Notes under the pieces: generated by a model
What the model was told of the DNA's origin: nothing
Database searches by the model: none
The model's input: only the letters and a program-made list of their open reading frames with translations
Position numbers and translations under genes: made by a program
Source: Anaerostipes sp. MSJ-23
Lineage (GTDB): Bacteria; Bacillota; Clostridia; Lachnospirales; Lachnospiraceae
Length of the DNA stretch: 64,000 nt
NCBI RefSeq assembly: GCF_018918155.1
Contig: NZ_JAHLPY010000012.1
Span: 1 to 64,000 of the forward strand
Reading direction: 5' to 3'
In this document: piece after piece, positions 35,200 to 43,264 of the stretch
Numbering within the stretch: position 1 is the first letter of the stretch
How the letters are laid out: each line of letters opens with the position of its first letter

Positions 35200-36351
35200 A
35201 TGGCAAGAGAATTTATCGCCCCAGGAAATATTTTTACAGGTGCTGGTGCACTAGATATGGCGGAAGAAAAATTAAGCCAGTTAGGAAGTAAAGCTTTAAT
35301 TGTTACGGATAAAGTTATGGTAGAGCTTGGAAACTGTGAAAAAGTAGAAACAGCTTTAAAAAATCAAAAGATTGATTATATTGTATATAGTGAGATTAAT
35401 GGAGAACCAACCGATACAATGATTAAGAATGGATTGAGTCTTTATCAAGAAGACGGATGTGATTTCTTGATTGCATTGGGTGGAGGAAGTCCGATTGATT
35501 CTATGAAAGCGATCGCAGCTCTCGCAGCAAATGGTGGAAATATTTCTGATTATATGGGAAAAATTATTGGGGGAGATCTTCCAACAATGGTAGCAATTCC
35601 AACAACTGCGGGAACAGGTTCTGAAGCAACACAGTTTACCATTATTACAGATACAGAAAATGATGTAAAAATGTTATTAAAAGGTGCTGTATTAATGCCA
35701 GATTACGCGATCATTGATCCACAGTTTACAATGACAGCACCTCCAAAAATCACAGCTGCAACAGGATTGGATGCCCTCACCCATGCTTCTGAAGCATATA
35801 CATCCAAACTTGCGCAGCCATTATCTGACACATTCGCTCTTTCTGCAATTAAAAGAATTTTTAAATATCTTCCAATTGCTTTTCATGATGGAAAAAATGT
35901 AGAAGCAAGAGAGCAGATGTCAATTGCAGCATTGGAAGCAGGAATTGCATTTAATAATGCATCTGTAACACTGGTTCATGGAATGAGTCGCCCAATAGGG
36001 GCATTATTCCATGTTGCTCATGGACTTTCCAATGCTATGCTGTTAAAACAGTGTTTTACTTATGCATTAGATGGTGCATATGATCGATTTGCTGATCTTG
36101 CAAAAGCAATTAATGTAGCATCAGATAGCGATTCTGATCAAGAAGCAAGTGAAAAATTCTTACAGGCTGTTGTTGGTATTTGTGATGAACTAGAAACACC
36201 AACATTAGAAGAATATGGAATTGATAAAGAAGAATTTTTCAATGTCATTGATAAGATGGCGGCAGATGCTATGGAAAGTGGAAGTCCATCTAATACAAGA
36301 AAAGCAATGACCGTAGAAGATGTAAAAGAAATTTATAGAAAACTATGGTAA
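35200..36351 (+). CDS. Iron-containing alcohol dehydrogenase, candidate malonate-semialdehyde reductase
   Basis: 383 residues, group III alcohol dehydrogenase. NAD site LIALGGGSPIDSMKAIA (about 90-106), PTTAGTGSEATQF (about 129-141), and metal ligands in ATGLDALTHASEAYTS (Asp and His near 190-195) and the two His of GALFHVAHGLSNAM (about 268-280). Lies 104 bases after iolB, past a hairpin, with AGGAGG. Family members act on many alcohols. Here its place after iolCDB and the lack of iolA suggest it reduces malonate semialdehyde to 3-hydroxypropionate, regenerating NAD. The substrate is inferred from context only. Confidence 0.85.
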   Translation: MAREFIAPGNIFTGAGALDMAEEKLSQLGSKALIVTDKVMVELGNCEKVETALKNQKIDYIVYSEINGEPTDTMIKNGLSLYQEDGCDFLIALGGGSPIDSMKAIAALAANGGNISDYMGKIIGGDLPTMVAIPTTAGTGSEATQFTIITDTENDVKMLLKGAVLMPDYAIIDPQFTMTAPPKITAATGLDALTHASEAYTSKLAQPLSDTFALSAIKRIFKYLPIAFHDGKNVEAREQMSIAALEAGIAFNNASVTLVHGMSRPIGALFHVAHGLSNAMLLKQCFTYALDGAYDRFADLAKAINVASDSDSDQEASEKFLQAVVGICDELETPTLEEYGIDKEEFFNVIDKMAADAMESGSPSNTRKAMTVEDVKEIYRKLW

Positions 36352-36411
36352 TTATAATTCCTCTTCGTCCTAACAACCAAATAATTTGATAAACTTTTTT
36401 GAAACCGTGAG

Positions 36412-36456
36412 ACGGGATACCATCTGGCTGAAACATACAGCTGGCTGGTATCCCGT
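36412..36456 (+). terminator. Hairpin after the alcohol dehydrogenase, probable terminator
   Basis: 11-bp stem ACGGGATACCA / TGGTATCCCGT (36412-36422 and 36446-36456) with a 23-base loop. The T run after it is weak, so attenuation is possible. Confidence 0.45.
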
Positions 36457-36522
36457 TTCTCGTAGAATAAAAAAAGAAAATCTGATAAAATAAAAAGAAG
36501 TTCACAAACAGGAGGAAATTTC

Positions 36523-37695
36523 ATGGAAAAAAATCTTGATTTTGATAAAATTGAAAATAGAAGGAATACAAAATCACTAAAATATGATTTTGCCAAGAAA
36601 AAAGGAATGCCAGAAGATGTACTTCCTTTATGGGTAGCTGATATGGATTTTCAGACGTCTAGTTACATTAAAGAAGCATTGAATCATTATATTCAAAAAG
36701 GAATTTTTGGATATAGTGAAGTACAGACATCATATTTTGAAATTGTCAGAGATTGGATGAAGCGACATCATGAGTGGAATATTGAAGAAAAGTGGCTTGT
36801 TAAGACACCAGGGGTAGTTTTTGCACTTGCAATGGCAGTTAGAGCTTTTACAAATCCAGGAGATCATGTGATGATTCAATCACCAGTATATTATCCATTT
36901 TCTGAAGTAATTAAAAATAATGGAAGACAGGTTGTCAGTAGTGATCTTGTGCTAAAAGAAGATCATCGATATCATATAGATTTTAAAGATTTTGAAAAAA
37001 AACTCATAGAAAATGATGTGAAATTATTTCTGCTTTGTAATCCTCATAATCCGGTTGCAAGAGTATGGACAAAACAAGAGCTTGAAATGATCGGGGATCT
37101 TTGTCTGAAACATAGTGTTATGGTTGTCAGTGATGAAATTCATGCAGATTTTGTTTTTAAAGGAAAACATCAAGTATTTGCAAATATCAAAGAAGCTTAT
37201 AAAAATATAACAGTCACTTGCACATCGCCAAGTAAAACGTTTAATTTGGCTGGATTGCAGATTTCTAATATTATAATTGCAGATCCTAAAATGCGCAGAG
37301 CTTTTAGAAAAGAAATACAGGCAGCCGGAGCAGGGCTTTTAAATACATGTGGATTGATCGCATGCGAAGCTGCTTATACGAAAGGTGAAGTATGGTATGA
37401 GGAAATGAAAAAGTATGTAGAAGCAAACATTCAATATACAAAGGAGTATGTACAAAAAAATCTTCCGGGAGTGACGATGATCGATCATGAAGGAACCTAT
37501 CTTGTTTGGCTGGATTTTAGAAAAACTGGATTCAGCCATGAGGAGTTGGAAAAGAAGATCATTTACGAAGCTAGATTATGGTTGGATAGTGGAGCGATTT
37601 TTGGAAATTGTGGAAGAGGATTTCAGAGGATCAATGTTGCCTGTCCGAGGGCAACGTTAAAAGAAGCATTGAAAAGAATCCAAATGATCTTATAA
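36523..37695 (+). CDS. PLP-dependent aminotransferase/C-S lyase, PatB/MalY type
   Basis: 390 residues, fold-type I PLP enzyme of the cystathionine beta-lyase (PatB/MalY) group. LPLWVADMDFQTSSYIKEAL near the N-terminus, IQSPVYYPF, LLCNPHNPVARVWTKQEL (PLP-contact Asn), VVSDEIHADFVF (PLP-contact Asp) and SPSKTFNLAGLQ with the Schiff-base Lys (about 231-242). Cleaves cystathionine or other S-conjugates to pyruvate, ammonia and a thiol. Its nearness to metE fits methionine supply, but it is transcribed apart from it. AGGAGG precedes the ATG. Confidence 0.87.
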   Translation: MEKNLDFDKIENRRNTKSLKYDFAKKKGMPEDVLPLWVADMDFQTSSYIKEALNHYIQKGIFGYSEVQTSYFEIVRDWMKRHHEWNIEEKWLVKTPGVVFALAMAVRAFTNPGDHVMIQSPVYYPFSEVIKNNGRQVVSSDLVLKEDHRYHIDFKDFEKKLIENDVKLFLLCNPHNPVARVWTKQELEMIGDLCLKHSVMVVSDEIHADFVFKGKHQVFANIKEAYKNITVTCTSPSKTFNLAGLQISNIIIADPKMRRAFRKEIQAAGAGLLNTCGLIACEAAYTKGEVWYEEMKKYVEANIQYTKEYVQKNLPGVTMIDHEGTYLVWLDFRKTGFSHEELEKKIIYEARLWLDSGAIFGNCGRGFQRINVACPRATLKEALKRIQMIL

Positions 37696-37726
37696 AAAAG
37701 GAAGGAGAAATCATCCTTCCTTTTTT
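37695..37726. terminator. Bidirectional terminator overlapping the PatB/MalY stop
   Basis: AAAAAGGAAGGA / TCCTTCCTTTTTT (37695-37706 and 37714-37726), between convergent genes. Confidence 0.85.
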
Positions 37727-38216
37727 ATTGGTTTCTTAAAAATTCGTAGTATTCACCAAGTTCTAGAACAACGTCATACAATTGTTTTTCGTTCCAGTCT
37801 TCTGAAAGAACAAAGAGTGCTTTGTGGAAAAAGAAGAAAATTTTTTCGTCAAAAGTTTCTTCTTGGCTTTGGCAAATTACATAAGAAGCCATGGTTTGGA
37901 TGCCAAGCAAAATAGAAATTTTTAACCTCCGGATTTCTTTTGGGGCTTTCCATAGTCTTTTCATGTCATAATTATCAGAATTTCCACATGGTGCTGCGCA
38001 GCCTTCACACATTGGAGCAACTCTTGACTTTTCACGTTTTATTTGCAAAATAGTATTTTGCAAAGCATCTTCTGTAATATCTGGCTTTTTAGAATCTGCC
38101 AGTGCAGAAAGAATTAGGAGATCTGTTTGGCTTGTTTTTGTATGCATAGAACAAACTTTAGAAAGTCCTATTATGCAACCAAGAAGCTGATCACGTAGTG
38201 ATGAAAGAGAAATCAT
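37725..38216 (-). CDS. Small hybrid-cluster-protein-like (hydroxylamine reductase family) helical protein
   Basis: 163 residues, far shorter than Hcp (about 540). It has MCEGCAAPCGN with three Cys at about residues 69-76. Then ISILLGIQTMASYVICQSQEETFDEKIFFFFHKALFVL, which resembles the helical Hcp segment that usually reads like GLKGMAAYAYHA...FLYEALAAL. The domain with the hybrid cluster is absent, so it cannot be a standard Hcp. A cofactor-binding or redox-sensing role is speculation. Starts 4 bases after the cupin gene stop, so the two are co-transcribed. Family link is moderate confidence. Confidence 0.55.
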   Translation of the reverse strand: MISLSSLRDQLLGCIIGLSKVCSMHTKTSQTDLLILSALADSKKPDITEDALQNTILQIKREKSRVAPMCEGCAAPCGNSDNYDMKRLWKAPKEIRRLKISILLGIQTMASYVICQSQEETFDEKIFFFFHKALFVLSEDWNEKQLYDVVLELGEYYEFLRNQ

Positions 38217-38220
38217 AATT

Positions 38221-38577
38221 TTATATGTCCTGTTCTAATGGGAAAATGACAACAAGCATCATTTTAAATGCTTCTGGTGCGTGGACAGAATGTGGTTTTT
38301 TCGCAGGCATAACGAGTGATTCACCAGCATTTAAGAAATATTCTTTACCGTCAACAACGAATTTTCCAGTTCCTTCCATAACAGTAACCATAGCATCTCC
38401 AATGGAATCGTGGGTACCGATTTCTTCTCCTTTTGCAAATGAAAATAGAGTAACACTTACATAGTCATTTTGTGCAAGAGTTTTACTAACAACCTGACCT
38501 TCTTCTGCATGTACTTGATCAGCTAATTTTAAAATTTCTTCGTGACGAATATTTTTGATATATGGATATGTGTTCAT
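38221..38577 (-). CDS. Cupin-domain protein
   Basis: 118 residues, one cupin barrel: VTLFSFAKGEEIGTHDSIGDAMVTVMEGTGKFVVDGKEYFLNAGESLVMPAKKPHSVHAPEAFKMMLV. The metal-site pattern is partly kept (His in GTHDS; Glu of VMEG; His in KKPHSVHA). Typical of small stress- or redox-linked cupins. The start at 38577 has GGGAG. Heads an operon with the Hcp-like gene behind a promoter with a Crp/Fnr-like palindrome. Confidence 0.82.
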   Translation of the reverse strand: MNTYPYIKNIRHEEILKLADQVHAEEGQVVSKTLAQNDYVSVTLFSFAKGEEIGTHDSIGDAMVTVMEGTGKFVVDGKEYFLNAGESLVMPAKKPHSVHAPEAFKMMLVVIFPLEQDI

Positions 38578-38608
38578 AATAAAAACTCCCTTCATTTTTT
38601 ATGTTTTT

Positions 38609-38651
38609 ATTATAAGCAAAAGGAATAAAAAAGTCTGTTGTTTTAACAACA
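38609..38651 (-). promoter_or_regulatory. Cupin/Hcp-like promoter with a Crp/Fnr-type site
   Basis: On the minus strand TATAAT (38614-38609), with a poor -35 (CAGACT at 38637-38632). The palindrome TGTTGTTTTAACAACA (38636-38651) is centred 41.5 bases before the expected start near 38602, the class II activator position of Crp/Fnr proteins. Confidence 0.6.
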
Positions 38652-38680
38652 AAAACTTGACAAAATTCTTAATTGCATAA

Positions 38681-38705
38681 CCATCATATGAAATTCATAT
38701 GATGG
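38681..38705. repeat. Perfect 25-base palindrome
   Basis: CCATCATATGAA, one A, then TTCATATGATGG. The loop is too small for a normal terminator, so an operator is more likely. It lies between the cupin promoter and the M18 peptidase gene. Confidence 0.55.
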
Positions 38706-38771
38706 CGCTTCTTTCTTTTCTAATATAAGTATGATAAAATATTCGTTAAGAAATTTTTGGGAGGCTTTATC

Positions 38772-40055
38772 GTGGAACAAAGCGTGAAAAACTTATTGAA
38801 ATTTATCGAAGAGAGTCCAAGTTGTTTTCATGTAATTGATAACGTAAAAAAAAGATTTTTGGATCATGGGTTTATACAACTACAAGAAAAGAAACATTGG
38901 AATCTGAAAAAGGGTGAGAATTATTTTGTTATAAGAAATGGAAGTACCATTCTTGCATTTCATATGCCGGAACGTGATTTTTCTGGTTTTCATATTGTAG
39001 CAAGTCATAGTGATTCACCGACGTTTCGAATCAAGGAAGATCCAGAAATTGAGGTTGAAAAACATTATACAAAATTGAATATTGAAAAATATGGTGGGAT
39101 GATTCCTGATACATGGTTTGACCGTCCTTTATCAGTTGCTGGGCGTATTATAATAGGAAGAAATGCAAAAATTGAAAGTCGTTTGTTTCATGTAGATCGT
39201 GATTTGCTTATAATTCCTAATTTGGCAATTCATATGGGAAATCGTGGACCAAGAGAAATAAATCCACAAAAAGATTTGCTTCCATTATTCGGAGGACTTT
39301 TGGAGAAGGATGCATTTACAAAAATGATTGCAAAAGAAGCAGCGATTTCGGAAGAAGAATTGTTATCATACGATTTGTTCTTGTACAATCGTATGAAAGG
39401 AACAGTTCTTGGAGAAGAAGAAGAGTTCCTCTGTGCGCCAAAACTAGATGATCTTGAATGTGTCTTTTCCTCTGTAGAAGCAATGTTAAATAGTCAGTTA
39501 TCGGATGACTATGTAACGATGTGTTGCATTTTTGATAATGAAGAAGTTGGAAGTGGAACAAAACAAGGAGCAGGTTCAACATTTGTACCAGAGATTTTAA
39601 AACGTATTTGCTGTTTGTCTGGAAAAACACAAGAAGAATATTTTATGGCAGTGGCGGATAGCTTTTTAATGTCGGCAGATAATGCACATGCAGTGCATCC
39701 AAATTATGTGGAAAAGACAGATCCATCAAATCGTCCTTATATAAATGAAGGGATTGTTTTAAAATATAATGCGGCACAAAAGTATACAACGGATGCACAA
39801 TCAGGTGCACTTGTAAAATACTTATGTAAGAAATATGAAATACCATACCAGGTTTTTTTCAATCGCTCTGATATGGCAGGAGGTTCTACGCTTGGAAATA
39901 TTCTGACGGGGCAGGTTTCAATGAAAGCTGCAGATATCGGACTTCCACAACTTGCAATGCATTCTGCTTATGAGACTGCAGGCATTCGAGATCTTCATAG
40001 CATGATTCGTTTGTTAAAAGCGTTTTATGAACTTGGAAAGGAAGTGGAAATCTGA
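38772..40055 (+). CDS. M18-family aspartyl aminopeptidase
   Basis: 427 residues, close to the ApeB/DNPEP length. Dinuclear zinc peptidase that removes acidic N-terminal residues. Ligand segments: VASHSDSPTFRIKED (His-Asp, about 78-92), PKLDDLECVFSS, IFDNEEVGSGTKQGAGS (catalytic Glu pair, about 256-272), SADNAHAVHPNY and NRSDMAGGSTLGNI. The GTG at 38772 has GGGAGG at 8 bases; an upstream TTG is less likely. Stop overlaps the next ATG (TGATG). Confidence 0.9.
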   Translation: MEQSVKNLLKFIEESPSCFHVIDNVKKRFLDHGFIQLQEKKHWNLKKGENYFVIRNGSTILAFHMPERDFSGFHIVASHSDSPTFRIKEDPEIEVEKHYTKLNIEKYGGMIPDTWFDRPLSVAGRIIIGRNAKIESRLFHVDRDLLIIPNLAIHMGNRGPREINPQKDLLPLFGGLLEKDAFTKMIAKEAAISEEELLSYDLFLYNRMKGTVLGEEEEFLCAPKLDDLECVFSSVEAMLNSQLSDDYVTMCCIFDNEEVGSGTKQGAGSTFVPEILKRICCLSGKTQEEYFMAVADSFLMSADNAHAVHPNYVEKTDPSNRPYINEGIVLKYNAAQKYTTDAQSGALVKYLCKKYEIPYQVFFNRSDMAGGSTLGNILTGQVSMKAADIGLPQLAMHSAYETAGIRDLHSMIRLLKAFYELGKEVEI

Positions 40056-40723
40056 TGGAAAAAGAACATCTACAAATGTCAGAAAGTTTTTTCCTTTCGG
40101 CAATTCTTGCAGTCGTGGGTGGCTTTTTAGATTCTTACAGTTATTTGATGCGTGGACATGTATTTGCAAATGCCCAGACAGGGAATATTGTTATGTTTGG
40201 TGTCTATATAGAAAAAAGAAATTTTGAGCAGGCGCTTTATTATCTGATTCCTATTCTCGCATTTGCACTTGGTGTTGTCCTTGTAGAATTTGTAAAAAAG
40301 TTTTATAAGGAGGAACATAGAATTCATTGGAGACAAAGAGTAGTCGTTTTGGAAGTGATTATGTTAACCATCGTTGGATTTATTCCATTTGGTAAGATGA
40401 ACGTAATTGCTAATGTGTTAATTTCGTTTGTATGTGCCATGCAAGTTGAAACATTTCGAAGAGTGCATGGACATCCATTTGCGAGTACGATGTGTACTGG
40501 AAATTTAAGAAGTGGAACAGAGTCATTTTTCCAATTTTTTAAAACAGGGGATTCTTCTTATAGAAATAAGGGATTTCATTATTATGGAATCATAGCCTTT
40601 TTTGTTTGTGGTGCAGTCATTGGCGGCTTTTTAACTGGAAAGGCAGGAGAACATTCCATTTTTATCTGTAGTGTTTTGTTAGCTATTTCTGTAGTGCTAA
40701 TGATCAAAGAATATAGAAATTAA
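40055..40723 (+). CDS. YoaK/DUF1275-family membrane protein
   Basis: 222 residues, six predicted helices. Family marks: FLSAILAVVGGFLDSYSYLMRGHVFANAQTGNIVMFGV at the N-terminus and FVCAMQVETFRRVHGHPFASTMCTGNLRSG in the middle. Function unknown. Translationally coupled to the M18 peptidase by a one-base stop/start overlap. Confidence 0.85.
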   Translation: MEKEHLQMSESFFLSAILAVVGGFLDSYSYLMRGHVFANAQTGNIVMFGVYIEKRNFEQALYYLIPILAFALGVVLVEFVKKFYKEEHRIHWRQRVVVLEVIMLTIVGFIPFGKMNVIANVLISFVCAMQVETFRRVHGHPFASTMCTGNLRSGTESFFQFFKTGDSSYRNKGFHYYGIIAFFVCGAVIGGFLTGKAGEHSIFICSVLLAISVVLMIKEYRN

Positions 40724-40795
40724 AATTTACATAAATGAAAATAAATATCTTTGCATACAATAGGTACTATAAGATTGTATGTGGAGGTATTTTTT

Positions 40796-41260
40796 TTGAA
40801 GGTAAAATGGAAAACACTGGTGATTTGTTTGGCAATTCCTTTGATTGCAGGGACTTTATCGGGGGCACTTGCAGGAAATAGTATGGAAATTTTTGAGAAT
40901 ATGAAAAAACCACCATTGTCACCACCCGGATGGGTTTTTCCTGTTGTTTGGACGATTTTATATCTTTTAATGGGGATTGCTTCTTATTTAATTGCAGTAT
41001 CGTCACAATCAACTCAGCGTATACAGGCCCTTCGAATATATGGATGGCAGTTATTTGTTAATTTTTTATGGCCAGTACTCTTTTTTCAGAAACAATGGTA
41101 CTGGTTTTCTTTTTTCTGGCTTGTGTTATTGTGGTATCTTATTTTAACCACTATGATTCATTTTGGAAAAATTTCGAAAGATGCGGCAAAACTCATGATT
41201 CCTTATCTTTTATGGGTTACATTCGCTGGATATTTGAACTTATGGATTGCAGTTTCTTGA
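40796..41260 (+). CDS. TspO/MBR-family membrane protein
   Basis: 154 residues, five helices. TspO marks: KKPPLSPPGWVFPVVWTILYLLMGIASYL (about 37-65), LFVNFLWPVLFF (about 87-98), and PYLLWVTFAGYLNLWI near the end. The family binds porphyrins and hydrophobic ligands; the role in anaerobes is unclear. The TTG start at 40796 is preferred because GGAGG lies 8 bases before it and the length then fits the family. Confidence 0.87.
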   Translation: MKVKWKTLVICLAIPLIAGTLSGALAGNSMEIFENMKKPPLSPPGWVFPVVWTILYLLMGIASYLIAVSSQSTQRIQALRIYGWQLFVNFLWPVLFFQKQWYWFSFFWLVLLWYLILTTMIHFGKISKDAAKLMIPYLLWVTFAGYLNLWIAVS

Positions 41261-41390
41261 AAAAATTTTATTTTACGAACATTTAACAATTTTGCTGATT
41301 TTTCTATTTGGTGCTCTGATAAAATAGAAGAAAACAAGATGCCAGTAAAAAAATACAAAAGTTTGTAATAAAAGTACAGGAGAGGATCTT

Positions 41391-42269
41391 ATGAAGAACG
41401 AATTTATTTTGCGAATAGAAACAAGATATGGAGATATGAGAACATCAGAACAGAAAGCGGCAGATTATGTAATACAAAATTTAAAGGAAGTAGCAGATAT
41501 GTCCATTGGTCATCTGGCAAAAGAATGTGGAGTAAGTCAGCCGACGATTCTTCGTATGTTGCATGCCATCGGTTTTCATGGATATAAGGAATTTCGTCAT
41601 GCTTTAATTAAGGAACTTGCAAGAACTCAAGATTCTAGAAATAGTGAGACATTATTATATGGTTATTCTTTAAGTAAAGAAGATCAATTAGAGGATATTC
41701 CAAAGAAGATTGTAACAACAACAGCAAAAATCATGGAAGAAAATTTAAAAAATATTTCCTTGAAAACGTATGAAAAAGTAATTGAAGTATTGAATCATGC
41801 AAGACTTATTGATATATACAGTGTGGAGAATTCCAATGTTACAGCAAAAGATCTTTTGACGAAACTTTTATATTTGGGACTGAATTGTCGTCATATGGAT
41901 GATGTTTATCATCAACGAATTTGTGCTAGCAATCTTACACCACAGGATGTTGCGATTGGAATTTCCTACAGTGGATGTTCACAGGATACTGTGGAAAGCA
42001 TGAAAGCAGCCAAAAAAAGTGGAGCAACAACGATCGTTATTACAAATTTTAAAGATGCGCTCATTAGCCGGTATGCAGATCTTTTGATTTGTACCAGCCA
42101 GGAACAATTATTTTATGGAGATGCTATTTTTTCAAGAACATCGCAGCTTGTACTTGTAGATATGATTTATATGGGATTGCTTGTATCTGACTATGAAAAA
42201 TATTCCAAATGTTTAGATAAGAGCAGCAAAGTCATAAGAGATAAAGCATATATAGACGAACATCTGTAA
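41391..42269 (+). CDS. RpiR/MurR-family regulator, probable controller of the phosphonate genes
   Basis: 292 residues. HTH_6 domain: RTSEQKAADYVIQNLKEVADMSIGHLAKECGVSQPTILRMLHAIGFHGYKEFRHALIKEL (about 17-77). SIS domain from about 115, with IDIYSVENSNVTAKDLLTKL and IGISYSGCSQDTVESMKAAKKSGATTIVIT, which usually binds a phosphorylated small molecule. It stands just upstream of the aminoethylphosphonate locus on the same strand, separated by a terminator, so a phosphonate or amino-aldehyde could be the signal (inference). Confidence 0.85.
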   Translation: MKNEFILRIETRYGDMRTSEQKAADYVIQNLKEVADMSIGHLAKECGVSQPTILRMLHAIGFHGYKEFRHALIKELARTQDSRNSETLLYGYSLSKEDQLEDIPKKIVTTTAKIMEENLKNISLKTYEKVIEVLNHARLIDIYSVENSNVTAKDLLTKLLYLGLNCRHMDDVYHQRICASNLTPQDVAIGISYSGCSQDTVESMKAAKKSGATTIVITNFKDALISRYADLLICTSQEQLFYGDAIFSRTSQLVLVDMIYMGLLVSDYEKYSKCLDKSSKVIRDKAYIDEHL

Positions 42270-42295
42270 TTTTACTACAATTTTTCAAAGTAAAA

Positions 42296-42340
42296 ACCAT
42301 GTGAAGTTTTACGTGAACTTTACATGGTCTTTATTTTTTT
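42296..42340 (+). terminator. Terminator of the RpiR gene
   Basis: ACCATGT-GAAGTT pairs with AACTTT-ACATGGT (42296-42308 and 42316-42328), followed by a T-rich stretch. The phosphonate promoter begins right after it (TTGAAA 42348, TATAAT 42369-42374, short 15-base spacer). Confidence 0.7.
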
Positions 42341-42430
42341 ATGATAGTTGAAAAAAAAAGCATATTGTTATAATGGGTCGTGTTTGAAACAGAAAAATAA
42401 TTGAAAAAAGCAGGAAAAAGGAGCTTTAAA

Positions 42431-43264
42431 ATGTTAAAACTGGAGAATATAAAGAAATCCTATGATGGAACGATAGTTCTTGATGGAATTAATCTCGATA
42501 TTGAAGATGGAGAAATTGTTTCAATTCTTGGTCCATCAGGATGCGGAAAAACAACATTATTAAATTTAATTCTTGGAATTACAGAAGCAGATAGTGGAAA
42601 AATTATTTATAACGGAGAAGATATGACGAATCTTCCAATGGAAAAGAGAGGATTTAATATCGTTTTTCAGGATTATGCCTTATTTCCGAACTTGAATGTT
42701 TATAAAAATATTACATATGGATTAAGAAATAAGCCAGGAATTTCAACAAAAGAGGAAGTAGATGATTTGATTGATTTACTTGGCCTTCGGGAACACTTAT
42801 CCAAAAGAATCGAGCAATTATCTGGTGGATAAAAACAACGTGTAGCACTGGCAAGAACCATGGTAATGAAACCAAAAATCCTTCTTTTAGATGAGCCATT
42901 AAGTGCGTTGGATGGGGTTATTAAAGAATCAATTAAAGATCGTATTAAGACGATAGCAAAGGAATATCATTTGACGACAATTATCGTGACACATGATCCT
43001 GAGGAAGCGCTTACTTTATCTGATCGTGTACTAATTGTTCATGAAGGAAAGATTGCACAGTTCGGTCATCCGGAAGAAATTATTCATAAGCCAAGTGATA
43101 CCTTTGTAGAAAAATTTATTTTAAATCAGTTAAAGATTAAAAGAAATAATATTTATACGCTGTTTGAAGAAAATCAGACAAAGCAAAAAAAGAGCGGACA
43201 GTCAAGTATCATAGAGTATAAGAAAGGAGAGAAAAATGAAAAAGAGAAAAAACCTGGAAATTAA
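42431..43264 (+). pseudogene. ABC transporter ATPase of the phosphonate locus, stop inside the signature motif
   Basis: Reads as one 277-residue ATPase of the PotA/FbpC type except for TAA at 42830-42832. Walker A GPSGCGKTT (about 35-43), Q-loop FQDYALFP, then LSGG-stop-KQRVALAR, Walker B ILLLDEPLSALD and switch THDPEEAL. The stop replaces the Gln of LSGGQ (CAA to TAA). No frameshift. A restart at the downstream ATG (42860) would lack Walker A and be inactive. AAGGAG precedes the ATG at 42431. With phnW and phnX downstream, the cargo is probably 2-aminoethylphosphonate. Confidence 0.88.
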
